Origin: Prorocentrum cordatum
Taxonomy: Eukaryota > Sar > Dinophyceae > Prorocentrales > Prorocentraceae
DNA: 64,000 bases
Assembly: GCA_963575745.1 (NCBI GenBank)
Contig: CAUYUJ010004351.1
Location: forward strand, 1 to 64,000
Direction of reading: 5' to 3'
Of this stretch, positions 29,206 to 39,393 are shown piece after piece; positions within the stretch are counted from its first letter, which is position 1; each line of letters begins with the position of its first letter. A program made the position numbers and the translations under genes. The notes beneath the pieces are model-generated. The model made no database searches and was not told the origin of the DNA. It saw only the letters and a program-made list of their open reading frames with translations.

Positions 29206-29621
29206 CGACGCTAAGAATATGAGAAGAAGGGTACACAAGCTCCCATGATTTGCTGCCGAAGACGCAGCCATGGCGCTGAACTAAAATCCAGCCCGCGTTC
29301 GGACAAGGGCTCGGCAGTTCCTTGGGTCAGCTCGCCCTCCCTGGCAAGATTGGTCGGGAGGCCCTTTTTCCCCAGGCGTCGGCACGTCGGGCGTTGTCAC
29401 AAGTGCCTCGGGGATGGACAGACCCCCCTTTAGTAAAACGTGGTTTAGTGAAAACGACCTGAGGCCCAGACCTGGCGGGCGCAAGCCTGGAAAATAACGG
29501 CCACGGCGCCATCTCGAGAACCGAAAACGGACAATTCACGAATCGACGTGTCACTGTTGGGAGGTTCTGTCCACCTCCGAGTGCCCCTGGCCAAGCGTGC
29601 ACTCTTCATGTGTCGCTCCAT

Positions 29622-29822
29622 GCTCGGGAGCGGCAAAGAGGGGTGTGTCCAAGAGGGGGGGGGGGTGCAAATCATGACCGGCGGCATGTGCGCGGCCCAG
29701 CAGGGGGGGCAGGGACGTAATGAAATAAGAAGAGGCACCATGAAGTCTGGGGAGATATCATGGCCCACGCCATGATATCCACCCCCCGCTAGTCATCACC
29801 CCCTTCTTTTCCGCCCCCGACA
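29622..29822. mobile_element. Family D TIR element, copy 2
   Basis: Left GCTCGGGAGCGGCAAAGAGG and right CTTTTCCGCCCCCGA are imperfect inverse ends. The interior GCAAATCATGACCGGCGGCA and GGGACGTAATGAAATAAGAA is almost identical to the copy at 48275. Confidence 0.8.
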
Positions 29823-29937
29823 TGCTTGGAGGCCCCGGGGCCGCCGGGGCCTCGCGAGGGGTGCTCTAGAAGCCGTTGGGGGGCTCCTTCAGAATCCGGG
29901 GGGCACCTCGGGCCAGCGGCCGGCCCAGCAGCGCCCC

Positions 29938-30068
29938 GGGAAAGGGGGCAGCAGAGGGGATAGCGAAGCAGCTCACGTAGCTGGCTTTCCCGGCGCTTCC
30001 CGACGATGGAAGCGCCCATGTGTCGTACGACGGCGCTAAGGGGAGGGGGAAACGTGCTGCATACACAT
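29938..30068. mobile_element. Family M repeat, copy 2 (shorter)
   Basis: GGGGATAGCGAAGCAGCTCAC, TAGCTGGCTTTCCCGGCGC and a final GCTGCATACACA match copies 1 and 3. The terminal G runs are shorter. Confidence 0.6.
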
Positions 30069-30074
30069 AGACTT

Positions 30075-30155
30075 TCAGAAGTCCGCGGGGACGCGTTGGA
30101 TCTACGCCAGGGGGGGGGCAGCACCGATCTAAGAAACCTGCGCGGAGCGCTGGCC
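30075..30155. mobile_element. Family A foldback element, copy 4 (centre deleted)
   Basis: Both arms are present (GTCCGCGGGGACGCGTTGGAT and ATCTAAGAAACCTGCGCGG) but the GC-rich loop is reduced to GCCAGGGGGGGGGCAGC. Confidence 0.65.
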
Positions 30156-30429
30156 ATTTCGATTTCCCGACGTCCGACCCGAACCGAGGGCCAGGGCAGG
30201 GAGGGCGTTGCGGGGGACTGCGCTTCGTTTCCCAACGACGCTCTGGCATACAAGAAGTTCTTACCTGGTCTAACGGAATGTGTTTCCCAGACCTCTGCCG
30301 GCTCTGCTGATGTTGTGGCCCCCATACTCGGGGTCGGCGTTGGGGCGCTTTTGGAAAGAAGGCGTGCAAAAGGGGGGAGAGGCAAAGGGGTGAAAGGCAG
30401 GGGACGAGAGGATGCGGGGGTGGGTGGGG

Positions 30430-30616
30430 AGACGGAGGAGGAGAGGGAGGGGGAGGAGGGGGAGGGGGAGGGGGAGGAGGGGGAGAACGAGGAGGAAGAG
30501 GAGGAGGAGGAGGAGGAGGAGGAGGACGAGGAGGAGGGGGAGAAGGAGGAGAAGTAAGGGGGGAGGATGACAAGGAGGAGGAGGAGGAGGAGGACGAGGA
30601 GGAGGAGGAGAACGAT
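30430..30616. repeat. GGA polypurine tract
   Basis: Mixed GGGGGA and GAGGAC units, 187 bp. An opposite TCC tract lies 240 bp downstream (30858). Confidence 0.9.
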
Positions 30617-30857
30617 CGAGGATCGAGGCATAAAGGGCCCCGACGGTCGACAGAGCAACCGCCGCCGATCTGCCGAGCTCGGAGGAGCAGCCTCGCGTGC
30701 AAAAACCTCTGGCTCGGTTGCCGAACGGCGCTGGCACCTCCCTCGGGACCGCGCCGGCTGAAACCTGGACCCGCAGGCAGGCGAACGTTCCATGTGAGGC
30801 TCCTCCCGTCGGCATATCTTTCACCCCTCGCAGCCCCCAGCCTCCGAAGACCCCTGT

Positions 30858-30957
30858 CCTTCTCCCCCTCCTCCTCCTCCTCCTCATCCTCCTCCTCCTC
30901 CTCCTCCTCCTCCTCCTCCTCCTCCTCCTCCTCCCCCTCCTCCCCCTCCTCCTGCTC
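30858..30957. repeat. TCC polypyrimidine tract
   Basis: Clean CCT units for 100 bp, forming an inverted pair with the tract at 30430. Confidence 0.9.
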
Positions 30958-31189
30958 AGACTCCAAGTGTCCAGCACGGCTAATGACCGCAAAACGATAT
31001 TTCCGGTCCAGTACGTGTAAGGAGCACGCGCAAGATGACAGCAGTGGCGGCGAGGCGAGATGGGCGTATGCAAGATACCACGACGGGCAGAATGAACAAC
31101 AAGGTCGTCTACTCGGCATCACCAAAGAAAAATAAACCAACCACTGCTGCCAATTCTCCACATTGAACGCATACAACATCACAAATCAC

Positions 31190-32700
31190 TCACTCCCTAC
31201 CAACACGATGTGCCGCAAAATACCACCCGTGAAAACTTGTCAATCAGAACAATGGGTTTTAGCAACAACCGCTTGCAACTATACATGTGAAGTGCCGTGG
31301 GAAATGCCACAATATTGAGTTGGAAGAGAGCCAGAATGTGTATTGACTTGCCCACCAAAAGTGCAGCCTAGCCAAATCACTGCTTTGTATTGCCCGAAAG
31401 ACACCGCCACCACCCAGATCGGTTGAAGTGCAAGCCACCCAACCTTGGCGGTATGCGTATGGGGAAGAAGCCCCCTCGCACCCCGACACCAGGGGAAGGC
31501 GGAATACCCCCCCACACCACAATTGGAAATGTGCATGCGTGTACTCGCAAAGTGAAAGACGTGCCTCACTTGAAATACCACTTGGCGAGACCAAGAATTA
31601 CTGGAAGTGCAAGCCCGCCACCACCCACAACTGATAGAAACACCTCTTGACCCTTGGCGGCATCCGTCTAGGAAAGACGACCCCCGCACCCCGACCGCCA
31701 AGAAAGACATGAATCCAATCTGATGCACCTTCCAACACACATTCCTGTAGGTAGATCGCCCAGGCGCGACTTACGCGGCAGCCTTGCTCCCCCTCAACCC
31801 GCGAGCCGAAATTAGATTCGAACCATCCTTGCTTGGACCAGCCCCGCCCGCACGCGCGCGCGCCAGTGCGGCCAGCCCCCCCGTTCGGGGCGCTGAACCG
31901 CAAGGACTTCAGGAAGGAGGAGGAAGAGGAGGGGGACCAGTGTTAAGCAAAGACCCATCAACGCTATTGGAATAATCCCTCCCTCGAAGCTCCTTTGTGC
32001 AGGCCCCATACACGGATCCATTGCCACGGGAACTAGTCTATCCCGTTGGGGGGCAGCCGTTGCAGGATATTGGAGCGTGCCAGAACACAATTTTCGGTAC
32101 CTCGACGCCACGAACCAACCGGACTGTTGCAAGTTGACAATCCTGAAACGCTGCAGGACACTATTGATGGTGGAACTTCAACAGCGCACCTTGATCTAAT
32201 TGCTGCGTCCTGACAGCCCTGAATCGTTCTAAGGCAGAAATTCGGGTAAGTTAACCAGGGGATTCCGACAAGCCTCCAGCAATTTTGCAGCACGAATGCG
32301 CGCGGCGTTAAAGCGAAAGCCGCAATAAACAACAAAACATCCTTACTAAACGAAGCGATTGCGAGGTCTAACAAACAAATATTCAAAACAATTGTGCGCC
32401 GCATTCAAGCGACAACCAAAATTTAGCCGTGAAACTCATGCAAACAAAACGGAGGGCGCGCGGCGCTAAGGCGAGAACCACATGCTGGAAACCACCCGCC
32501 CTCAAGCCGTGAAACTCCTACAAGTTTCTGGAACGTGCGCATCGCTACGGCGAGAGCGACATGTTGAAAACGACCTGACCCAGTCTGCTAAATCATTGCA
32601 ACTCTTTAAGACGAATGTGAGCGGCGCTCGCGCGAGGCCGAGTTTTGGAAGCATGTTGGAAGCAATGTGTAATGAATGTCGAAGCTTCTCGATCATCCGG
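31190..32700. repeat. Lower-GC island with two sets of tandem repeats
   Basis: GC content drops visibly compared with the flanks. Set one: two units of about 185 bp beginning GAAGTGCAAGCC (31424 and 31608), with CTTGGCGG and CGCACCCCGAC. Set two: two or three units of about 80 bp beginning GTGAAACTC (32430 and 32508), with GGCGAGA.C.ACATG.TG.AA. No gene recognised. Confidence 0.65.
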
Positions 32701-32828
32701 CGGTTATGAACTCTCAAGCGAAATGCCCAGCCCGCCTTGTTGACTGGCCTCGGGGCGTGAGAGGGATAAAGTTTTTGATAAGGAACAGGAACGGAGGAGG
32801 CGGGGAGGAGGAAAAGGACGGGGAAGAG

Positions 32829-32851
32829 GAGCGAAGCGAAGCGAAGCGAAC
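32829..32851. repeat. GCGAA pentamer repeat
   Basis: Four to five GCGAA units. Confidence 0.85.
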
Positions 32852-32922
32852 GACAGAGTCGCGCGCGCTCCACTTGGGGAGCCCGCCCGTGCCCATTAGG
32901 GCATGGCGTGGAGGCCGTGGCC

Positions 32923-33655
32923 TCAAAAATGCAATGCGTAGGCGGGCTCACGTGATAACCACCACTCTGTGCGCCCAGCCGCCGACAGCCACCGCAAGTC
33001 GTTTGTATTGCTGGGTTGATGTTGCCGTGGTTGGGTCGCTGCTAGTATCTGCTCTTGCCCGGCGTCGTCGTCGCACCTGTGCCCGTCCAAGCTGTGGAGA
33101 AACGTCTGGACGTCGTCTTCCCACCGTTTTCGTTGACCTCCACGTTGTCGCCGCTCTTGTTGCCGAGCGTTGAGATTCAGGTTCCCATTCAGCACTCTCT
33201 GTGTCCAGCGCGTCGAAGGGTGGCGAGCCACAGTGCTCGCCCAGCGCCAAGCCATTCTTCGGTGCATGTGGAGTACATCAGGCATGCAATCTTGAAGCAT
33301 CAATGTTTCTGATCTCCGCGTGCTTCGGCGGATGAAATCTGACCGCAATTCGACGCCGCCGTCCTGCATAGTGCGCGATTGCATGCCGTCGTCGTCGCTG
33401 ATATCGTATTGTATGTTGGGTTGGTCGTCGGTTGGGTTGCTGCAAGCGTCGGACTCGCTGGAATCGTTCGGGGCAGTGTTGCTGGTGTCGTCGTTGTTGT
33501 TTTGGCCTGTCTCTGGGTGGCGTGGTGGTGTCGGTGTCGTTGCCGTGCGTCTCCCTGGTGTTCCGATGATCATTCGGACCATCCTTCGCTGTGTTCGACG
33601 TAACTGCTGTTTGGGAGGCTCTGTCTAAAAACCACGTTTCTGCCCCGTGCATCAT
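32923..33655 (-). pseudogene. LINE-2 ORF2 C-terminal region
   Basis: Two overlapping frames share the homology. The first (33655-33278) starts MMHGAETWFLDRASQTAV, the HGAExW motif usual after the RT thumb. The second (33582-32923) includes RRMAWRWASTVARHP and QRGGQRKRWEDDVQTFL, the RxxGxxxxRWxDD pattern of LINE C-termini. The switch lies near 33400. Confidence 0.8.
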
Positions 33656-34157
33656 AGTAGGTATGACGGCGCCTCTGTACAGTCGCCGTCGGCGTCGCAG
33701 AGGATAATACCTGGTGGTGAATTCTTGTTCGCGGCTGCTGGAGCGTGCCCATGCTGCTTGAATCCGGTGTCTTCCTTCGGTTACGATGGGCGTTTTGGAA
33801 AGTGGCGGTCTGGCCCAAGTAGGTGACGGTGCTGGTTCGTGGGAATGTGTCGATGTCCATGCCAGCGACGTTGGATGTTCGGTCGTTGTGCCTAAACTGG
33901 TTAACCATGATTTTGGTCTTCGCCGGGTGAAACTCTAATCCGCGATGCTTGGCTGAGGTGGTGAGGTCAAGGATCATTGCTTTCATATTGGGTAGCGTGT
34001 GGCTGCTCAGCAAAATGTCGTCTGCTAGCCGGAGGCTCTTGAATGTCGATCCGTCAGCGTGACCAAGTTGGACGCCCTTGCGCCGCCTTTGCCAATCTGA
34101 GACTAGCGGCGCTGGGACGCGTTGAAGCAGCGCGTTGAAACATAATGAACTCAGCAA
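33570..34157 (-). pseudogene. LINE-2 reverse transcriptase, motif C and thumb
   Basis: 195 aa. The N-terminus (SSLCFNALLQ) follows motif B. SLRLADDILLSSHTLPNMK carries motif C with both Asp residues intact; then LTTSAKHRGLEFHPAKTKIM and VTYLGQTATFQN follow in the usual RT order. After about residue 120 the frame no longer matches and a frameshift is likely. Confidence 0.88.
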
Positions 34158-34239
34158 GTCCCCTGCTTTGTGCCGCGTTGGAGGTTGAACGGTTCACTGG
34201 CGGTGTCGGTTCGGACCGCAGCTGTCTGGTCTTGGCACG

Positions 34240-34400
34240 TGCGTCGTGGGTCTACGCACCCATTGGGACGTCTTGACGCAGTTGGGCTGCCCACGAGCTG
34301 TCGTGCTCGACTGGGTCAAAGGCTTTCTTGACGCCAACGGCTGCAACCCAGAGATTGTGCTTCCAGTTGGCTGTCCGTTCACGTAAGATTCTGGAAATAA
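34240..34400 (-). pseudogene. LINE-2 RT motif A segment
   Basis: In a short frame the DNA reads LWVAAVGVKKAFDPVEH. In active LINEs the position before VKKAFD is Asp; here GGC encodes Gly. This would remove one of the catalytic metal ligands. A TAG follows 18 codons after the motif. Confidence 0.75.
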
Positions 34401-34515
34401 AGAGGTGGTCGCGCGTGCGTCTTCCAGGGCGAAAGCCCGCCTGGTCGCCGGGTTGATGTCGCTCCAGGGTGGGTTGTAGCCTGTTGCGCAGTACTAGTCG
34501 GCTGAAAAGCTTGTG

Positions 34516-34866
34516 CTACATCGGCATCGTGCAGATCGGGCGATAGTTCTGTGGAAGCGTCAAGTCGCCTGACTGGGGGTTTGCCGTGATGACGGTCTTT
34601 CCCCAGCTAGCCGGTGCATGGGGCGTCTGCCTGTATGATGGCATTGAACAGCTGCAGTGAGGCATGCTGAAGCTCCGCACATGGCTTCTGGAGCATATCA
34701 GCGCGAAGTCCATTGGCGCCTGGCGTTTTGCCGCCCATGAGCTGCGAGATTGCTGCGGTGAGCTCCACTGGCGTGAACGGTGGAATCTGAAATGGCTCGG
34801 GCATTGCGGTTGGCAGCAGGTCACGGCCGCGGGAAGATATCTACAACTGAGCGTAAGAATATGCAC
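34516..34866 (-). pseudogene. LINE-2 RT fingers region (two frames)
   Basis: One frame (34804-34607) reads PFTPVELTAAISQLMGGKTP and GANGLRADMLQ, the usual KxxGxDGxxAE region with Asp replaced by Asn. The other frame carries LPQNYRPICTMPM, the NYRPI motif. A frameshift near 34610 separates them. Confidence 0.8.
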
Positions 34867-34945
34867 GTGTGTCTGCTATCCCTTGTCCTGTCGTCTGCTT
34901 TTCGCCGTCGCCCCCTGCCATTTCGGAAATTAGATTCTTCTTCCG

Positions 34946-35425
34946 TCATGTTTTGATGAGGCGGGCGTTTTTGAAGCCCTTGTACTGCTCCGAAATGGCG
35001 TTCGTTCGTTCCCTCTGGTCTGCGCGTTTCTGTCGTCGGGCAGTGGTGTCTGCTGTAGGCGTGCTCTGGCGCTGCTTGATCAGGTCCTCAATGGTGTCGT
35101 CGTGCTGCCAGCGCGTGGAGTCGCGGTCGGCGTTGCTCGCGCCAGGTCGCGAGGGCGTCGCCGCGGCGGCAGTCCCGCGAGCTGCGGAGGTGCACAGGCT
35201 CTTCTCGATAGTGCACCTGAGCTCCCGCGGATCTGTCGGCGCCGCTCCTGGCTGCACTGGGAGGCCCAAGTGCCAGCGGCATGTGTCAAGGTCTACGCGT
35301 GCCCAAGGTCCGCCGCAGGCGTCGGCGCTGGATGTGGGACGCCCTGGAGGGCGCGCCCGCCGTCTCACCAGGCACCCGAGCAGGGAAGCGAATACGAAAT
35401 CCGGCATCTGTGGGATCCGAGTCAA
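34946..35425 (-). pseudogene. LINE-2 linker between endonuclease and RT
   Basis: 159 aa, Arg/Ala-rich, ending in the helical stretch RADQRERTNAISEQYKGFKN that typically precedes the RT fingers. The first part should contain the EEP SDH strand but I see no clear match. Confidence 0.5.
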
Positions 35426-35596
35426 GATCTGCGGCGCTCGCGGCCCGGGCGTCGGCGCATGGAGGACGTGGGCTTCGATCTGCCAGCGTGGAGCCGCGCT
35501 GTCGCGGGCTGCCCGCGGTCGCGGAGGAAGCGCGCTGTCTGTCTGCGGGCCTGCGGAAGGGAAAGCGTTCGCGATGGCGAGCCCCTCGGTCGCGGC

Positions 35597-36157
35597 TCAG
35601 CGTCGAAACCGCTGCCCTCCGGAGTTCTCGTCTCGCCGCATCCGTGGGGGGCCCACAGCGCGAGAAGAAACATTATTCATGGTCGCCGCGGCTTTTGTCG
35701 GCGCTCGATCTGGATGCGGCCGCGCACCAGCATGGGCGTTGAAGTCTGCTGCGAGAGCGGTTCGTACGTTGCGCGCGCGGGCCTCCTGCATCAAGCCGCC
35801 AATCCCGTCATACATGCTTTGTACGTGTGCGCGCGTATATCCAGCGTGTGGGAAGCATGCCGAAACCAACTGTGATCGAATGCGCCCCCTTTTGATAGTC
35901 ACTGTGGCCAGTCTTGCGGCGATTGCCTGCAATTCGGATATATGACGGCCCCGCCGCTTGTGTAAGAGGATTGCTACTCCATGGCGTCGCCTGTCGTTCC
36001 CAGACCTTGCGAAAGTACGTCCGTCGACTGTGGCCCACAGTTCTTTTGGCTGTGTCCTCCAGGTTTCGTTGATAAGAATGGCGTCCCATTGGTGATTTTC
36101 TACGTCTCGTAGAAGCTCCTCGATGCGGTCATCGGTTTCCAATGGCCTCGCACTCAT
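35597..36157 (-). pseudogene. LINE-2 EEP endonuclease, N-terminal two thirds
   Basis: WDAILINETWRTQPKEL carries the catalytic Glu; HGVAILLHKR, VSACFPHAGY and ALAADFNAHAGARP follow in EEP order. In the last motif the Asp and Asn of GDFNAH are present but Gly is Ala. The domain leaves this frame near 35700. This endonuclease would nick DNA for target-primed reverse transcription. Confidence 0.88.
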
Positions 36158-36373
36158 TATGGATTATGTCGAGGTTGGTAATGCCACTGCTGTCGCTGGC
36201 TGGCGCTGGTGGTGCCGGGGAAGGTTGGCCAGAGATGGCAGGAGGGGGTCGCTGTGCACGGCAGCTGGGAACGTTGCCGTCGACGTTTGCGTAGTCCGCT
36301 CGTCCGCCGCCTGAGCTAGGGAATGGTGGTCGAAGTCGTGAGGACGCAACCGGAAAGTCGCTCTCCACAGCAC

Positions 36374-37300
36374 CTATTCCTCGCCCTCCTCCCCTCGTCG
36401 GCGGTAGTGCTGGTCTGCGGATGTCAACTGTGGGGCTGGGCGTTGCTGCTTGTCGGTGGTTGCCGGCGCTGGTACCTCTGCTGGCCGGCGGTGTTGCTGT
36501 CGCAGGTGTCGGTGGTGGCGCTGCTGTCGGTCGGTGCTGGTCTGTGTTGCTGGTCGGACGTGGTTTGTGGAGGTCGGTGTGTTAGTGTCTGGTTTGGCTG
36601 GCTCTGCTGGCTGGTCTTGGTCGGCGCTCTTTGTGTTGCTGGTCGGCGGTGGTATTTGAATCGGGTGCTGGTCGGTGTTGCTGGTCCGTGCTGGTCCGCA
36701 ATTTTCAATGTTTGGGTTGCTTTGGGCCGTTGGTCGGGGAAGGTCTGTGCTGTTGGCGTCGTTCGTGTGGGTCGGTGGTGTTGGTGTCGGTCGCATCTGG
36801 TCTGTGTTGCTGGCTTGGAACGATCTGTGTAGATCGGTGTGTGGTCTGATTAATACTGCTGGTCGGTCGTGGTCATTGTTGGTGGTGTTGGTCGTCGGTG
36901 GCAAGGTGGGTGCTGGTCGCTGCTGGTCAGTGCTGGTGTGCTGGTCTGTGCCAGGATCGCGAAGCTGTGAATGACCCAGCTGTTGGAGCCGCCGTTCGCG
37001 GACACGTCTGGGCTGCTGTCGGAGAAGTACGCCCTCACGCAAACATTGTTTACCGGACTCCTGGGTTAAAGGTCCGAATGTGTCCTGAAAGGCAGTCGGA
37101 AAGTACTTGTTGATGTTGGGGTCCCCGAAGGTCCCAGAAATGGCCCTCAAACTCTGAGAAACACAATGGATCAGAGGCGAAACATGTTTTGTGGATCTGG
37201 TTTCAAACGAACCACCGGATTCTGGTATGCTGTTCCGCCACTGCTCCATGAACGCCAACACGTCCTGCTTGACCTGGTCCCTGTCTTTGTAGGATTCCAT
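36374..37300 (-). pseudogene. LINE-2 ORF1 C-terminal low-complexity region
   Basis: 308 aa. The first third is ordinary (VKQDVLAFMEQWRNS, RAISGTFGDPNINKYFP). The rest is a Thr/Asp/Gln/Pro repeat built on TDQ, STDQ and RPxP units, encoded by a GCTGGTCGGTG minisatellite (36440-36960). Microsatellite expansion, not selection, may have made this tail. Confidence 0.6.
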
Positions 37301-37763
37301 TCATCCGTTTTCCCTCACCTCGGCAACCTTGACACACTTCATTTTGATGACCCCCGTATCCCAAAATATCCGGATCGACTTTTGATCGAAACCTTTGTTC
37401 ATCAAATGATGTAATGATGTTTGACTTGGCCCAGGGTCTTGTCCATAGTCCGTTTCTCAATCGTGTTGTGTTGCCTGACGCTGCCATTTGGCATGTTCCC
37501 CCCTCTTCTTCTGAAGGAAGCCCAACTTGGCAGACTCGGTAGCAAGTCCAAAACTCCGATATTATAGATGGGTTGATGAACGTTGAGATTTTCACATTCC
37601 AGCCCTGCATCCCATGTCCCTGCACAATATGTTGAATATGCTGGATGATGTGCTTTCCCTCCTCTTCCTCCTTCAGGCCTCCCATGATGACCTGTAGCTC
37701 TCCCTGATCCTGTGGTGGTTGTTGATGGACTTGTGTATGCATGCCATCCCTCATGGTCATCAT
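37203..37763 (-). pseudogene. LINE-2 ORF1 middle region
   Basis: 186 aa. The stretch ELQVIMGGLKEEEEGKHI is placed where dinoflagellate LINE ORF1 proteins have an RRM-like fold after the coiled coil. The frame becomes less credible after about residue 110. Confidence 0.5.
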
Positions 37764-37781
37764 CGCCGTCCTGATGTGTTC

Positions 37782-38270
37782 CTAAATCTTGTCGTCCAAG
37801 TCCTTGTTGAAAGACTCGCGCGTCACGAACTCGGCCTCCATCTCCGCCCGAAGATTTTCAAGGTCGGCTTCAACATCTTCGACTCGGTCTTGCGCGTCTC
37901 GTGACACGTTCAAAGCATGTCCTGCCTCTTCCTTTGCCTCCCTGAAGCTCGCCTTGACCTTAGCATTGCCCGATGTGATTGTTGTGAGTTGAGCGCTCAG
38001 GCGAGTCTTGAAGGCCTTGAACCATGGGTGAGGGGCGTCGGAGACTGCGAGCTCCTGATTCCCCGCGCTCTCGGAACCGCCCATGTTGTCGTCTTTACTG
38101 TCCTTCGCCTTTTGCTTCTGCGGCGTGGACCGGGTCCTCTCACCTGGTCGCTTGGATCTGTCAGGCCTTCCTGCCCAGAAAGGTGCCGCGAACTTATCGC
38201 GGTTCGTAGGTAGGATGCGGGGAGTGGTCGGAAAGGAAAATAAGCCTTGATGCCTTGATGCCTTGATCAA
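37782..38270 (-). pseudogene. LINE-2 ORF1 N-terminal coiled coil
   Basis: 162 aa. A basic N-terminus (DRSKRPGERTRSTPQKQKAK) precedes a heptad-rich segment, residues about 90-160 (FREAKEEAGHALNVSRDAQ, VEDVEADLENLRAEMEAEF). This is the usual design of a LINE ORF1 RNA-binding, multimerising protein. It stops at 37782, 20 bp before the next frame. Confidence 0.65.
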
Positions 38271-38277
38271 ACCAGCA

Positions 38278-38445
38278 GGAAGAGGAGAGGGGGGGGAGGA
38301 GTAGTAGTGAGGAGGGAGGGGGAGGGGGAAGAGGAGGAGGAGGAGGAGGAGGAGCAGCAGGAGGAGGAGGAGGAGGGGCAGGAGGAGGGGGAGGGGGGGG
38401 AGGAAGAGCAGGAGAGGGACAAGGAGAAGGAGGAGGAGGAGAGAA
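38278..38445. repeat. GGA tract at the 5' end of LINE-2
   Basis: 168 bp of GGA with GGGGGG and GCA interruptions, starting eight bases beyond the ORF1 frame. On the element strand this is a polypyrimidine stretch. Confidence 0.9.
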
Positions 38446-38675
38446 ACACAAAACCGAAGACGGAAGGCAGCAACTCAAAACCCGCCCGAGGCCTCGCCGT
38501 CGAACGCCACCGCGGCGAAGGCGGCCTGGACGTCGGGGGCGCCGGGCAGCCGCCCAGCCCGCTCGATGCGGTGGAAGCCTGGCGGCCCGGGGGGCGCCCG
38601 CGCCGAAAGGAAGGGGGCGCAGGGGCGCGGCCCCCACTTGGCGGACGGCGGCGCCTCCGAGTCAGAAGTTAACGG

Positions 38676-38840
38676 GCGAAGAACGGTAGAAAATAAACTT
38701 TTCCGCTGTCGGGGGCGCCTGTCCCTGGGCGGCTGGAAAATTTATACCCTTACGGTGGCACCGTAGGGGTATAAACTTTCCAGCCGCCCAGGGACAGGCG
38801 CCCCCGACAGCGAAAAGGTTTATTTTATACCGTTCTTCGC
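38676..38840. mobile_element. Near-perfect 165-bp palindrome
   Basis: The arms start GCGAAGAACGGTA and end CTTACGGTG at the centre (38753), then the inverse copy runs back to TACCGTTCTTCGC. The arms are about 80 bp with roughly five mismatches and almost no spacer. They contain CTGTCGGGGGCGCCTGTCCC and, inside, ATTTATACCC. The few differences suggest recent origin or gene conversion. No coding capacity. Confidence 0.95.
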
Positions 38841-38860
38841 TCGCTGAGGAAGGGAGAAAG

Positions 38861-39053
38861 GTACCGACAGAGAGGAGGCCCGTGCCAAGAAATACCCTGC
38901 ATGCCTGCAGGGTGCCCTGGGCTTCCTGGGCATCGATGGTCTGGCTGCGGGGGGGGGCGTGACACGCTCCCGCGCCAGAAATCCATGGGCGCCCTGGGGT
39001 CTCCGGGTTGGGCTTTTCTGCAGAGGGTTTCTTGTGGACTGGCCTCCACTGTA
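38861..39053 (-). mobile_element. Family I TIR element, copy 4
   Basis: Inverse orientation. The left (forward) end GTACCGACAGAG is degraded; the right end GCCTCCACTGTACC is good. Twenty bases separate it from the palindrome. Confidence 0.75.
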
Positions 39054-39393
39054 CCACATGTTCGTTCATAGTCTCCGGCCTCCCAAGGCCTTTCCAGGGC
39101 CTCGAGGCCGTCCAAAACACTGCTGGGGATGAAACACCGGTCCTGGGGGAATGGTCGAGACGTCAGGGGCCCGACTCGTACCGCTACCGCTACCCTTCCC
39201 TCGTGTTCGCCTTTTTTTGTTGTTGTTGTTGCCCTTACGGTTCGCTTCCCCCATCTCGCGTTGCCAATCTCGCTTCGCTGGGGTCGCGCCGGGCGGACAG
39301 ACCCGGCGACCGCGACTTTAACATGAGCGCGCAGGTTATCGTACGAACGGGCAGAACGTTAAACCGAGCGGGATTCAGAAGAGGACAATTGAG

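Larger units (their letters stand above)
32923..38270 (-). mobile_element. LINE-2: two-ORF non-LTR retrotransposon, decayed
   Basis: An approximately 5.3-kb minus-strand element. ORF1 (38270-36374) has a coiled coil and low-complexity tail. ORF2 (36157-32923) has an EEP endonuclease, a reverse transcriptase of the xADD type and a C-terminal WEDD domain. Several frameshifts break both ORFs. The motifs differ from LINE-1 (no RNase H; ADD rather than LIDE), so it belongs to another lineage. A GGA tract begins within 10 bp of the 5' end. No spliced leader was found. Confidence 0.85.

Noticed and set aside
28136-29236. 366-aa minus Gly-rich ORF
   Set aside because: It crosses families E and H, a TCC tract and a TIR element; the Gly run is the triplet tract.
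31805-31830. Second GGTTCGAATC motif
   Set aside because: No stem around the loop and no cloverleaf; a chance match.
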